Origin: Symbiodinium natans
Taxonomy: Eukaryota; Sar; Dinophyceae; Suessiales; Symbiodiniaceae
DNA length: 64,000 bases
Direction of reading: 5' to 3'
NCBI GenBank assembly: GCA_905221605.1
Contig: CAJNDS010000535.1
Location: 518,388 to 582,387 of the forward strand
Every line of letters begins with the position of its first letter. The first letter of the stretch is position 1. Both the position numbers and the translations under genes were made by a program. This document shows positions 29,653 through 41,600 of the stretch, one piece after another. The notes beneath the pieces are model-generated. The model did not search any database, was not told where the DNA came from, and saw only the letters and a program-made list of their open reading frames with translations.

Positions 29653-32600
29653 GCAAAACCGAATCGGGTTTCGGGGGCGTCGGCCTTTGAGATAGGGCGT
29701 AGATCTTAAAGGCTTAGGGTTTATAGGGTTTAGGAGTAAGTTTTAGGAGAAGTTTAGTGTCGGTAGGTTTTGGAGTTCTGGATGTATAGGGGTTAGAAGG
29801 GTTTTGGATTTGGTTCTAAGGTTTTCGGGTTCAGGCGCTACCCCCGCCCCCAACCCTTATTTTGGTGCACCATGCTTGAAGAGGAACTTTCAGAATTATA
29901 TATGGTGACAAGGGAGCCTCGCATCTAAGCCCCAAACCTTTGCCCCCCAAACACTTTATTAGGGTTTAGGGTTTAGGGTTTAGGGTTTAGGGTTTAGGGT
30001 TTAGGGTTTAGGGTCTTGAGTCCGGTTTTCGTTTTGTTGCTGGCTGTGTTTCGGCTTGAGGTAGGTTTCAGGAAGGGACCGTAATCCCTAAGCTTTTCCA
30101 ACCCCACAGCCTTATGGAAGTCCTTAAGTTTATAGGATCCTTAAGGGAGGGGGGTTACATGGGGCGTAGGTACCCAGAGAACAGCGAAATCGAATCAGCT
30201 GCGAGCGGTGGATCTGGAGGAGTGTGGCTGGACGTTGGCGCGGGCAAGCTCCCACAAGGTCCACAACGGTACGGTCTTGATGGAGGCAGAGACGCGTCGC
30301 GGGGCATGCGCCGCGTTTTGCCGGACCTGCAGCCAGGGCCGCCGGCTGTGCGCTACGTCCTTGAGTACTTCGGACAGGGCGCACGAGACCTAATTAAAGG
30401 GAAGCTTGGGTTCCCTCCCTTGAACTCCCCTCCCTTGACTTTGTCATAGTTGGGTAAATTTCTTACATTGTTTAAGGGGTACTTAAACCCAGTAAGGAAT
30501 ATAGATTTAGATTCTTTATCTTCTCCAAACCATGAGCTAGTTGAGGACCCTGTAAGTCCTTGAACCCTTGACCCGAAACTCGTCCCTTCAGGCGTCGCTT
30601 ATGTTGGATGCTATAGGACCCCTAAACCCTGAACCCGAATTAAACCCTAAACCCTGAACCCTGAACCCTATTCCGAAAGACCCCAAAGAACAAGCATTCA
30701 AGCCTCGAAGCCCTGAACTCCGAAGCCCTGAACTCCGAAGCCCTGCACTCGCACCCCTCCAAAGTCAGAAGGGCTTAGGGTGTAATTAGGGTTTAGGGTT
30801 TAGGGTTTAGGGTTTAGGGTTTAGGATTTAGGGTTTAGGGCAACCCCTTCCGGTTGCCAACTCGCAGCGTGCTGGATCATTCGCTACTATTTGCTTGAGG
30901 ACTATCCAACAAATTAGATTGTTCCTCACAAGGGCAATTGAGGGATCATGATTCTTTTTTTGTTACCCTATACACCCTAAACCCTAAACCTTACACCCCA
31001 CACCCTAAACCCTAAACCGGGGGTTCTTAAGCAGACAGTAGTTCTTCGTTTCTTTGGAACTCTTCAAGTGCTAGTCGAGCTCTGAAGCCCAAAGCTTGCG
31101 GGTTTAGGGTTTAGGGTTTGGGGTTTAGGGCTAGGGTTTAGGGTAAGCCTTGAGCCCATTGCAGGCATGTCCGCGGCTAACACCGTAGTGGAGAATGGCG
31201 GCCGCACCGTGCTGTTGGACAAGTGCCTTTGGCTGGACAGCGACAGCTGACGCTTTTTGGGGGGGGGGGGGGGGGGGGGGTTTAGGGTTTAGGGTTTAGG
31301 GTTGACGGCTTATAGAAAAAGGATGATGTACAAGTTTTGGGGGTCGTGAGTCTTTCAAACAGGGTTGGGGATGTTAGGGAATACAGGGACGTGTGCATTG
31401 ACTCGAAGGGTAGTTTCATGGTCCCTGAATATGGTTCCTTACCCTCCTGAAAGGGTTCTGATGTATGGGCATGTGTGGGCCCTTGAGTTGTATAAGGTAT
31501 ATACAGGGCACCCTAAACCCTAAACCCTAAACCCTAAACCCTAAATCTTAAACCCTAAACCCCTTTTCAGGGATCATGCAACTACCCTAAGATTGACAGG
31601 TCTTCCTTCTGCGGTGGAAACAGCACCAAGGCGCGCCTGACCAGATTACCTTCAGGGCACCCTAAGCCCGAAAGGGTTTTAGGGTTTAGGGTTTAGGGTT
31701 TAGGGTTAGGGGTTTAGGGGGTTAGGGGGTTAGGGGGTTTAGGGTTAAACCCGAACATCCTAGTGGCAGCAGCTCGGGGCATGCTCGCAATAACCTTTAC
31801 TGGACACAGGTCTAGTCCTAAACCCTAATTCCTCAACCTTAGATTCGAACTCGTGGTCTTTGACACGAAAGCAGGGGTGTAGGGTTTAGGGCTTAGTGGC
31901 AAAGCCCAAACCCCAAACGAACAGAGAAATTGCTGCATCGCCAGGCCACTAGCGGCATCAACGGCGCCGTGGTCCTGATTTGGGAAGTTTTCCTCCCGCC
32001 CCTCTCCCCTCCTCCAGACCCCCTCAAGTTTATGAAACGTCTCGAGGAACACCCCTGAAACTGTGGTTGCTGGTCTGTGGTTCATGGTGGGTTCAGCGTT
32101 GAAGGTTTAGGGCTTAGGGTTAAGCTTTTCACTCTGCTCTCGGTGGCGCATGTTTTGTTTTTTTTTTTTTTTTTTTTTGGGGGGGGGGGGGGGGTACTTT
32201 TAACCCCACTTCTAACTGCACTTATAAACCCCCAAGTCCCTAAGTCCCCTAGCTAAGTCCCCTAAGTAGATTATAAGTAGACTTAATTATAACTGGGGTT
32301 AGAAGTACCCATGTACCACCAAGTAGGGGGCAGGATGCGCGGAGGGGGGTGGGGGGGAGGGGGGGGGGGCAGGGGGTGCGTGAATGCTGGCGCATGCTAT
32401 AGGCGCAGAAACATCAGGTTTGTAGGAATGGGAAGCAACCCTAAAGCCCTAAACCCCTAAACCCCTAAACCCCTAAACCCTAAACCCCAAACTCCCTAAA
32501 CCCTATAAGGCCCTACACCTTCGGATCCCAGCAGAGGGTCGCCTTAGGTGCGGGCACCAAGACGCAGAAGGGCAAGTCTATTCCAGACAACGCGGAGCAC

Positions 32601-35600
32601 CCCGGCGTTCTTGGGGCATTCTTGGGTTTAGGGAACCCTAAACCCCAAACCCCAAACCCCAAACCCCAAACCCCAAACCCCAAACCCCAAACCCCAAACC
32701 CTAAACCCTAAACCCTAAACCCTATTTAGGTTTGTTTTTTTCGAACTTAGGGTTCCCGCAAAAAGGTCTTTGGCACATACTCGCCATGGGTATCCGTATT
32801 TAGTGAAATTACCCATGTGGGTTTTAGGGCTTTGGGTTTTTTTTTAGGGTTTAGGGTCTAGGGTTTGGGGTTTTGGGGCTTTGGGGCTTTGGGGCTTTGG
32901 GGCTTTGGGGTTTGTGGTGGCTTTTAGAGGCCTTGCAGCGCCTGCGAGAATTCAGCTTCACAAGCCTGCCGCGACCCTAAACCCTAAACCCTAAACCCTA
33001 AACCCTAAACCCTGAACCCTGAACCCTGAACCCTGAACCCTGAACCCTGAACCCTGAACCCTGAACCCTAAACCCTACTGAGGATCTTCATCGCAGACAC
33101 GCTGAAAGGCGGCGCGAAGAAGCCCGAGTTGGCGAAGGCAGGACCCAGTGCTGGGGTTTAGGGTTTAGGGTTTAGGGTCTAGGGTTTGGAGTTTGGGGTT
33201 TGGGGTTTAGGGTTTGGGCTTAGGGTTTGGGGTTTGGGGTTTCGGGTTTGGGGTTTAGGGTTTCGGGTTTCTGTTTAGGGTTTGGGGTTTAGACTTTAGG
33301 ATTCAGGGTGGTTTGGGATTTTGGCCTTGGCGCTTGGAGCTTAGGTTTGGGGTTCTAGGGTTTCGGGTTTCTGGTTTAGGGTTTGGGGTTTAGGGTTTAG
33401 GGTTTAGGGTTTAGGTTTTAGGGTTTAGGGTTCAGGCGAACAAGGTTAAGTTAAGGGTTTAAGGTTTATGCCGGGTCTTGACGACCTTGAAAGAACTTCA
33501 GGGTTTATGTTGAGGTGTCCGTTTGGGTCGAAATCTGCGAATCCTAAAGCCTCTAAGTCCTCACGCCTGAAGGTTTGGGGGCTAAGGGTCTAAGTCTTGA
33601 ACCGCTAGTGACCCCAAATCCTAAACCACTCACCCTAAACCCGAAACCCTAAAACCCTAAACCCTAAACCCTAAACGCTAAACCCTAAACCCCAAGTTAT
33701 AAGCCCTAAACCCACACCAAACCCCCAGTCTCAAATTTTAAGCCCACAACCGCAGGGTTTAGGGTTTAGGGTTTAGGGTTTAGGGTTTAGGGTTTAGGGT
33801 TTAGGGTTTAGGGTTTAGGGTTTAGGGTTTAGGGTTTAGGGTTTGGCATGGCAACGCCCGAGTATTGAGATTTCGGGATCATCGGCTTGCAACAGTTCGG
33901 GGCTAAGGGTTGAGGGCTCAGGCTCATCAAGGGACTAAAGGAGGGACCCTTATAGGGGGACCCTGCAAGCTTATTCAGGCGATCTTCTGAAGCTTCTTAT
34001 AGGTACCTAGGGACTGCATCATCTATATGTATACATAGGGCCGCCTTAGGGTTTAGGGCTTAGGGTTTAGGGTTTAGGGTTTAGGGTTAGGGTTTAGGGT
34101 CCTTAAGTTCAGGAACCCGAAACTCCAAGCCCAAAACCCCAGAGGGGTAGGGGGTAGGGGGCAGGGGTAGGGGGTAGGGGGTAGGGGGTAGGGGGTAGGG
34201 GGTAGGGGGTAGGGGGTAGGGGGTAGGGGGTAGGCGGCAGGGGTAGGCGGCAGATGGCTACCAGGTGCTTTGCGCCAACAGCGCAGCAGATGTTGACTGG
34301 CTCGTGCCTTGGACCCATAATGGCCTAAACCCGAAACCCTAAACCCTAAACCCTAAACCCTAAACCCCAAACCCTAAACCCTAAACCCTAAACCCTAAAC
34401 CCTAAACCCTATAAACCCTAAAGCCTATAAACCCTAAACCCTATAAACCCTAAACCCTAAACACCCTAAACACCCTAAACACCCTAAACACCCTAAACAC
34501 CCTAAACACCCTAAACACCCTAAACCCCCTAAACCCTAAACCCTAAACCCTAAACCCTAAACCCTAAACCCTAAACCCTAAACCCTACCAACGTGGTAGG
34601 GTTCAGGGCTCAGGGTTTCTTAGGTGTCCCAGGCATGAAGGGTTTGGGGCTTGGGGCCTGGGACCGAATGCCGAACGACGCACCAGAACCCTAAACCCTA
34701 AACCCCAAGCCCGAAACCCGAAGCCCTAAACCCTAAACCCTAAACCCTAAATCCTAAACCCTAAACCCTACCCTAAACCCTAAACCCTAAACCAAGGTGG
34801 ACAAGTTCGACCTCGACCTCTCCCTGGTGGCTCGCCTGGGAGGCCACTCCCAGCCCCGCACCCACCGCGGGAAGGAGCGCTTCCCAGGACGCCGTGAGTT
34901 TAGGGTTTAGGGTTTAGGGGTTAGGGTTTAGGGTTTAGGGTTTAGGGTTAGGGTTTAGGGTTTAGGGTTTAGGGTTTAGGGTTTAGGGTTCGGGTTTAGG
35001 GTTTAGGGTTTAGGGTTTGGAGTTGTAGGGTTTTGGGTTTAGCATGGTAGGGTCGTAGGGTTTGGAGTTGTAGGGTTTTGGGTGTGAGATTGTAGGGTTT
35101 TGGGTTTAGCATGGTAGGGTCATAGGGTTTAGGGTTTAGGGTTTAGGGTTTAGGGTCTAGGGGCTGGATGAGGGGTTCTGGATGTAAAGGGTGTTCAAGT
35201 TGTTCAAGGCTTCAGGGTTTCAGGGTTTTTTGTCTGCAATTTCGGGGTTAATTTGGAGCCCTAAACCCTAAACCCTAAACCCTAAACCCTAAACCCTAAA
35301 CCCTAAACCCTAAACCCTAAACCCTAAACCAGGGTTTATGCAAGTAGTCAACTCAGGGTTTAGCGTTTAGAGCTGGGAGTGCAGTGTTTCGGGCTTCGGC
35401 TTCTGAACTTTTTGAAGCTGTTCTTTTAGGTTTAGGGTTTAGGGTTTAGGGTTTAGGGTTTAGGGTTTAGGGTTGGCGGGGGGGGGGGGGGGGGGGGGGT
35501 GATGGTGGCGGTGGTGCTGGTTACATCACCAAGGTCGCTTTGCAGGACTACTCAGTGGTTGTATTCACGAGGGGGGGGGGGGGTTGGGGTTTAGGGTTAT

Positions 35601-38600
35601 TGGGGCTTAGGGTCGAATTAGGGTTTGGGGTTAAGGGGTTTAGGGGTTTAATGTTTTAGGGTTGAGGGTTTAGGGTTTAATTAGGGTTCAGGAAGGGGGT
35701 TAGGGGTTCGGGTTCAGGGGTTAGGGTTATTAGGGCTTACGTAAGGTCTAGGGTTTGGGTGGGTAGTCAAGGTTCTGATGTCCGCCTTCTGGCAGACCCT
35801 AAACCCGAAACCCCAAACCCTAAACCCTAAACCCTAAGCCAGGAATGACCATCACCTATGCCTTGATCCAGATGCTTGAGAAAGTGGCTGAGAAGACCAA
35901 CAGGGCTCGGATCATCACCAAGGCTGGGAAGGGTGTAGTAGTCCCAATACCCTAAACCCTAAACCCTAAACCCCTAAGCCCTAAACCCTAAACCCTGAAC
36001 CCTAAACCCTAAACCCAACAGGGCTCGGATCATCAAGGCTGGGAAAGCGTGTAGTAGGAGACAGGTCATGGGTTCATCTACCACACCCCTCTATACTACT
36101 TGAAGGGTTTAGGGTTTAGGGTGCAGGGCTTAGGGTTTAGGGCTACTACCCCCCCCCCCCCCCTAGGTTCCCCCGATGATTGAGGTTATTTAGGGATCAT
36201 TGAGCCTAATTAAGGTTGTTTCAGGGGGGAACCTAGGTGGGGGCGGGGGGTGGGTAGTATAGAGGGGGGGTAGTAAGGACTCCTATGAAGATGGGCTGAT
36301 AGGTCTATCTAGAGCATTCGAAGTTCGTGGTGCTAAATCCTGAACTACTAAACTGGGACTGGGCAGGGAACATGTGTCGAGAGTTTGGATACAGGACAGA
36401 CCCTGGCCTTGTGAGCTCCAAATCCCAAACCCCCAAGCCCCCAAACCGAAAACCCTCAGACCCTAAAGACAAAGTCCCATGCCCGAAAAACCCTAAACCC
36501 TAAACCCTAAACCCTAAACCCTAAACCCCAGACCCTGTGTGTGGAACTACAAGGGGCGCTTGTGCTTCGACGAGGTCTTTCTTCCACCTGGTACTCGAAG
36601 CCCGAAATCCCTGAACCTCAAACTCTAAACCCGAAGCCCGGGGTTTGGGGTGTAGGGTTTAGGGTTTAGGGTTTAGGGTTTAGGGTTTAGGGTTTAGGGT
36701 TTAGGGTTTGGGGTGTAGAGTTTAGGGTTTCGGGTTGACCCTGTACCGCCTATACCCTGCGGCTGAAACGTAAACAGAAGTGCTTCCAGCACGCCGGCTT
36801 TGGTTGTTTGATCCCTTCATGCTGTTGTTGCACCCCTAAACCCGAAAGCCTAAACCCTAAACCGCTGGTTTACTGAGGTCAAAGGAGCGATAATCCCCCC
36901 TGCAATCTCTGTGTAAGTAGTGTTCCCCCCCCCCCCCCCCCACTCCACTCCGCCCCCCTAATCACACACCCCAAGCCCTAAACCCTAAACCCTAAACCCT
37001 AAACCCCAAGGCGGAAGTGTACAAGCTGCTGGTGAATGCCGGGGCCGTCGTCGGCTGCGAGCCTCTGGGCGTGAAGCTAAAGTTTCTGCACGGCTACCTC
37101 CGCAGCCACTCAGCGGCTCGGATTCTGCCCGGTTTAGGGTTTAGGGTTTAGGGTTTCGGGTTTAGGGTTTAGGGCTTAGGGCTTAGGGCTTAGGGTTTAG
37201 GGTCACCGCACGAGATGGAGCCCGGGTGGCGTACGATGTGACCCTGCCATGTTTCCTTGGCCTGGGGACGTTCGGGTGTTGCAGCGGGTCGTTCTTGGAG
37301 CACTAGTTGCTAGATATGGCCGTGACAAGCCATACCCCTTACACCCCAAAATCCTAAACCCTAAACCCTAAACCCTTAACCCTTAACCCTTAACCCTTAA
37401 CCCTTAACCCTTAACCCTAAACCAAGCCTGATAAGCCGAAACCGATGACATACATACTAGAGGCGATCTCCACGCCCAGAAGCTCTCGGGACGTCAGCAC
37501 CCTAAACCCTAAACCCTAAACCCTAAACCCTAAACCCTAAACCCTAAACCCTAAACCCTAAACCCTAAAAGCAGGGTTTGAATGTCCGCTCGTAGGCTTC
37601 GACTTTGCATCCTTGCAAGTTTGGTTTCTTGCAGATTCCAGCGAAGTTTGATAGGGTTTTTGGTTCAAGGGCCTCTAGTGACCTCATGACTTACAACCCA
37701 TAAGCCCTAAGCCCTAAGCCCTAAACCCTAAACCCTAAACCCCTGTTGGGTCCTCGGGGGTAGTTCCAATTTTGGGGTGGGGTCCAAACTCAAGCCGTAC
37801 AACTCGGACCCAGAGCAGGCCCTTGTTCCCTTTTTTGGGGGGGTTGGGTTCCCTAAACCGTAAACCCTAAACCGTAAACCCTAAACCCTAAACCCTAAAC
37901 CCTAAACCCTAAACCCTAAACCCTTACAAACCCCTTCAAACCCAAAAGGGCACCCTTTTTATTCCCAGGTTACTCCAGGGTCTAGACAATAAGACCCCCG
38001 GAAAGGATCTACAATTATTGTCCGCGTCGGCCTTGAGTATCACAAGGCTTGGTTTTTTGTTCCTGGTGATGTTCCTCAAGGGACTAGGGAGGCTTCCGAT
38101 ATGGTGATTTCTCTAAATGATGGTCCTCTGGGTTCCTTATTCTAAGGCGACCCCTCTTATTTAGGGGGCCCAAAAAAGGACCCTACTTTTGAGAACTCAC
38201 CATATGATCCGCACATGACTTAGGGTTTAGGGTTTAGGGGTTAGGGTTTAGGGGTTAGGGTTTAGGGTTTAGGGCTTAGGGGTTAGGGTTTAGGGTTTGG
38301 GACATAGTTTATGTTTTCATCCCGGAGTCTGCTCAAAGCAGTGCTGAAGCAACGGCCGCTTTGCTCCCTCCAATTTCCGCCAGAGCCATGACAAAGGCCG
38401 AGCAAAAGAAGGCCGTGCAATTCACCCGGATGTGCAAATTCTGGCGGACGAATGAGTGCAAGATGGGCGCAGACTGCACGTTCGCGCACTCAACATCGGA
38501 GTTGCGCCCCAGCCCGAAGCCGTGCTTCGACTTCGTGAAGACCGGTTTCTGCCTGCGGGGGGAGGGGTGCAGGTTTCTCGGTCATAGTTGGGAAACATTT

Positions 38601-41600
38601 TTGATCTTTAAGGGTACTTAAACCCAATAGGGAATATAATTTTTGAATTTCGAACCCAAACCCTAAACCCTAAAACCTATACCCTAAACCCTGAACCATA
38701 ACCATAAACCCTAAACCCTAGACCCTAGACCCTCGACCCTAAACCCTAAACCCTAAACCCTAAAGCCTAAAGCCTAAAGCCTAAACCCTAAACCCTAAAC
38801 CCTAAACCCTAAACCCTAAACCCTAAACCCTAAACCCTAAACCCTAAGTCAGGTTTGTCCATGACGTGTTCGAGATGAAATCAAAGTCAAAGATGATGAT
38901 CGACGTGCACGGTTCGACCTTCCCGGGCATCCCTGCACAAGCGGATCCATCCCCATTCGTTGCCACTTTCATGATCTCAGTAGCTGAGAAGGTAACCTTT
39001 ATACCCTTTTGGGGTGGAACCCTAAACCCTAAACCCTACACCCTAAACCCTAAACCCTAAACCTTCTTTTTTTGGCCCAGGGTACTCAGCAGCTAGGTGA
39101 TGCCAACGTACAACTTCATGGATCCTATGAGCTTGGCAGAAGCACCTGCCCTCCTCCAACAGCTGATTTTTTTCGCTTTTTTAGGTTCCCTTATTTAGGA
39201 AGAGTACCCTAAACCCTAAACCCTAAACCCTAAACCCTAAACCCTAAACCCTAAACCCTAAACCCTAAACCCTAATTGTTTTTTCCCCCCTTGGTTATTG
39301 GAGAAGTAAGGCACAGCAGCTTCTCCCGCCCTACGAGCCTGAACCCTACGTGCACATGGCTGAGTAGCTGAGTGAGTACACTTTACACTTTTGTGATACT
39401 ACAATCCCCTATAGAACTGAAAGTGTAACCCTAAACCCCAAACCCTAAAACCCCTTTCTTGTGGCTTATGAACTCAGCAACCAAGATGGCGAACTCACAC
39501 ACGGCCATGGACAACAACGACCTCTTTGGCCCGCGATTTCATGTCACGGACATGGACTCCAATGTCCACTTCGGCCCAAATCCTCATGCACCACCCGTTG
39601 CGGAGCAAATCCCTGTGCCTTTGGGATACTTGGGAAGAGTTGTTCATGTTTGGGCACTATAATTCCTAAGGAGCAGCGAAGAATGTGATTTTTGCTAGGG
39701 TTCCATGTTCAGTAAACCCTAAACCCTAAACCCTAAACCCTAGGTGCCCTTCGGCCTCATCGGCGGTTTGGGACACAAGGGGGACAAGGCAGCGGCAGAG
39801 TCCAAGTTCCCTAGCCTAACCAAGGCGTCACTGAGCTCCTCAGGTGCTCTTGAGCATTGCTTTTTTTGGTTTCTGCATGGGGTTTAGGGTTTGGGGTTTA
39901 GGGTTTCGGGTTTAGGGATGTTGCCATCATGCTTCTAAGCAATGGAGACAACCTAGGTAGGCACTTGTGTTGTCTCATGCTTTTCCTCTTGAGGGTTGAA
40001 GGGCTTGATATCTAGGAAGATTTCTCAGAGGATTTTCTGCGCCATCCTAAAAACTAACTTTCTCTTCCCAAACCCCAAACTCGATACCCTGAACCCTACA
40101 CCCCAAACCCTAAACCCCTTAAACCCCCTAAACCCCCTAAACCCCCTAAACCCCCTAAACCCCTTAACCCCCCTGAACCCTAAACCCTAAGCACCCAAGG
40201 TGTGGACCACCTATACCTCCTTTCTCTGTGACCAAGAGCTTGGCACCCGACGCAATGAGGTTTGCCAAAGGGAGTGTGACATCTCCGATGTGGCTGAGTG
40301 TATGACACGGCTTAGGGTTTAGGGTTTGGGATTTAGGGCTAGGGTTTAGGGTTTAGGGTTTAGGGCTGCGACACCCTTGCACTTCAGTGAGCTCGATCCG
40401 CCAGAAATCGAGCAGAGGCTGTATGTCTAATTTCTGGTCCTCATATGTTCATGGGGACTTAAGTGTTGTGCCGTGAGAGGTGCAGATCCACCCACGGCGA
40501 AGCTCTCAGCACCCCCTTTCTCCATGGTAATTGTTGCTCATTCATAATGCGATACAGACTGGCCGAGAAGCAGCGCGCGCATGGCTGCAGATTGTTTCGG
40601 GTCTGGGCGTGGCGTCCAGACCATTCCATAGAGGTTTCCTGTCTCGGGCTTCGGCTTTCAGTGGGCCCTTATTTGGGTTTGAGCGTTTCTGGTCCACAGG
40701 CTTCTACCAAAAGTTCCGCCTGAGCGCGCGCTGCTGGATTTTTGTTTCTAAAAATCTGCCCTTGCCAGAGCAGTCGTGACCTCGCCAAGAATCTCGTCAC
40801 GCTTGGTGCTGTGTTACTGCGCTGGCGAAGAAGGTGCACTCACCGGCGCTGCGACCCTTGCCTCTCAAACCCTAAACCCTAAACCCTAAACCCTAAACCC
40901 TAAACCCTAAAAACTAAACCCGGTAGCCCAAGTGGTGCCCCTTTGCCTTTCCTTGTTGTTTTCTAGCTTTTCCTTATATATAAAGGAACCAACCCCCCAA
41001 GATGGTCGCCTTTTAAGTTATTGTTACTGGGCTACCAAGCTTAGAACACATGGGTGGCTGTCAAAATGGGTGCCCTAAATAATCTAAATATTAGGTGCCG
41101 TATCATACTGGGGATCCGAAAAGGGAGCATAATTTTGACAGCCACCCGCATGGGTTACGAGTTAAGAGCTATTGGGCTCTCTCATGAACACGTCGTTGCG
41201 ACCTTTAACCCAAAGCCTAAACCGAAACCCTAAAGCCTAAAGCCTAAAGCCTAAAGCCTAAAGCCTAAAGCCTAAAGCCTAAAGCCTAAAGCGCACTCAC
41301 TGTACAGGGGAGCCTACGACTCTAACTCTGAAAGGCCCTATAAATCCCCTGTACTTACAAACTCTCCCCAAACCCTAAACCCCAAACCCCAAACCCCAAA
41401 CCCCAAACCCCAAACCCTAAACCCTAAACCCTAAACCCCAAACCCCGAACCCAAACCCTAAACCCCAAACCCTAAACCCTAAACCCCAAACCCTAAACCT
41501 TAAACCCCAAACCCTACAAGCCTGGGCAGCATGGTGCAGCACCTCGTTTCACAAAGTCGCTCCAAACTTCTTAGATTCAGGCTTGCTGAACTGATTAGCC

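Larger units (their letters stand above)
29653..31164 (+). other. fumarate reductase intron 1 (GC-AG, 1.5 kb)
   Basis: Contains a TTTAGGG array (29950-30012), an unrelated coding-like block (30185-30391), a dispersed element (30443-30525), a 15-bp tandem repeat (about 30705-30750) and further telomere-like tracts. Confidence 0.7.

Noticed and set aside
34109-34318. Minus-strand Pro/Tyr/Leu repeat protein
   Set aside because: Translation of the (TAGGGGG)n array next to reductase exon 7.
38866-39060. Extension of CCCH copy A exon 2 into a TLNPKP tail
   Set aside because: LNPKP, FRV and GLG tails are simply telomere heptamers translated until their obligatory stop; they mark where an intron begins, not a protein end.
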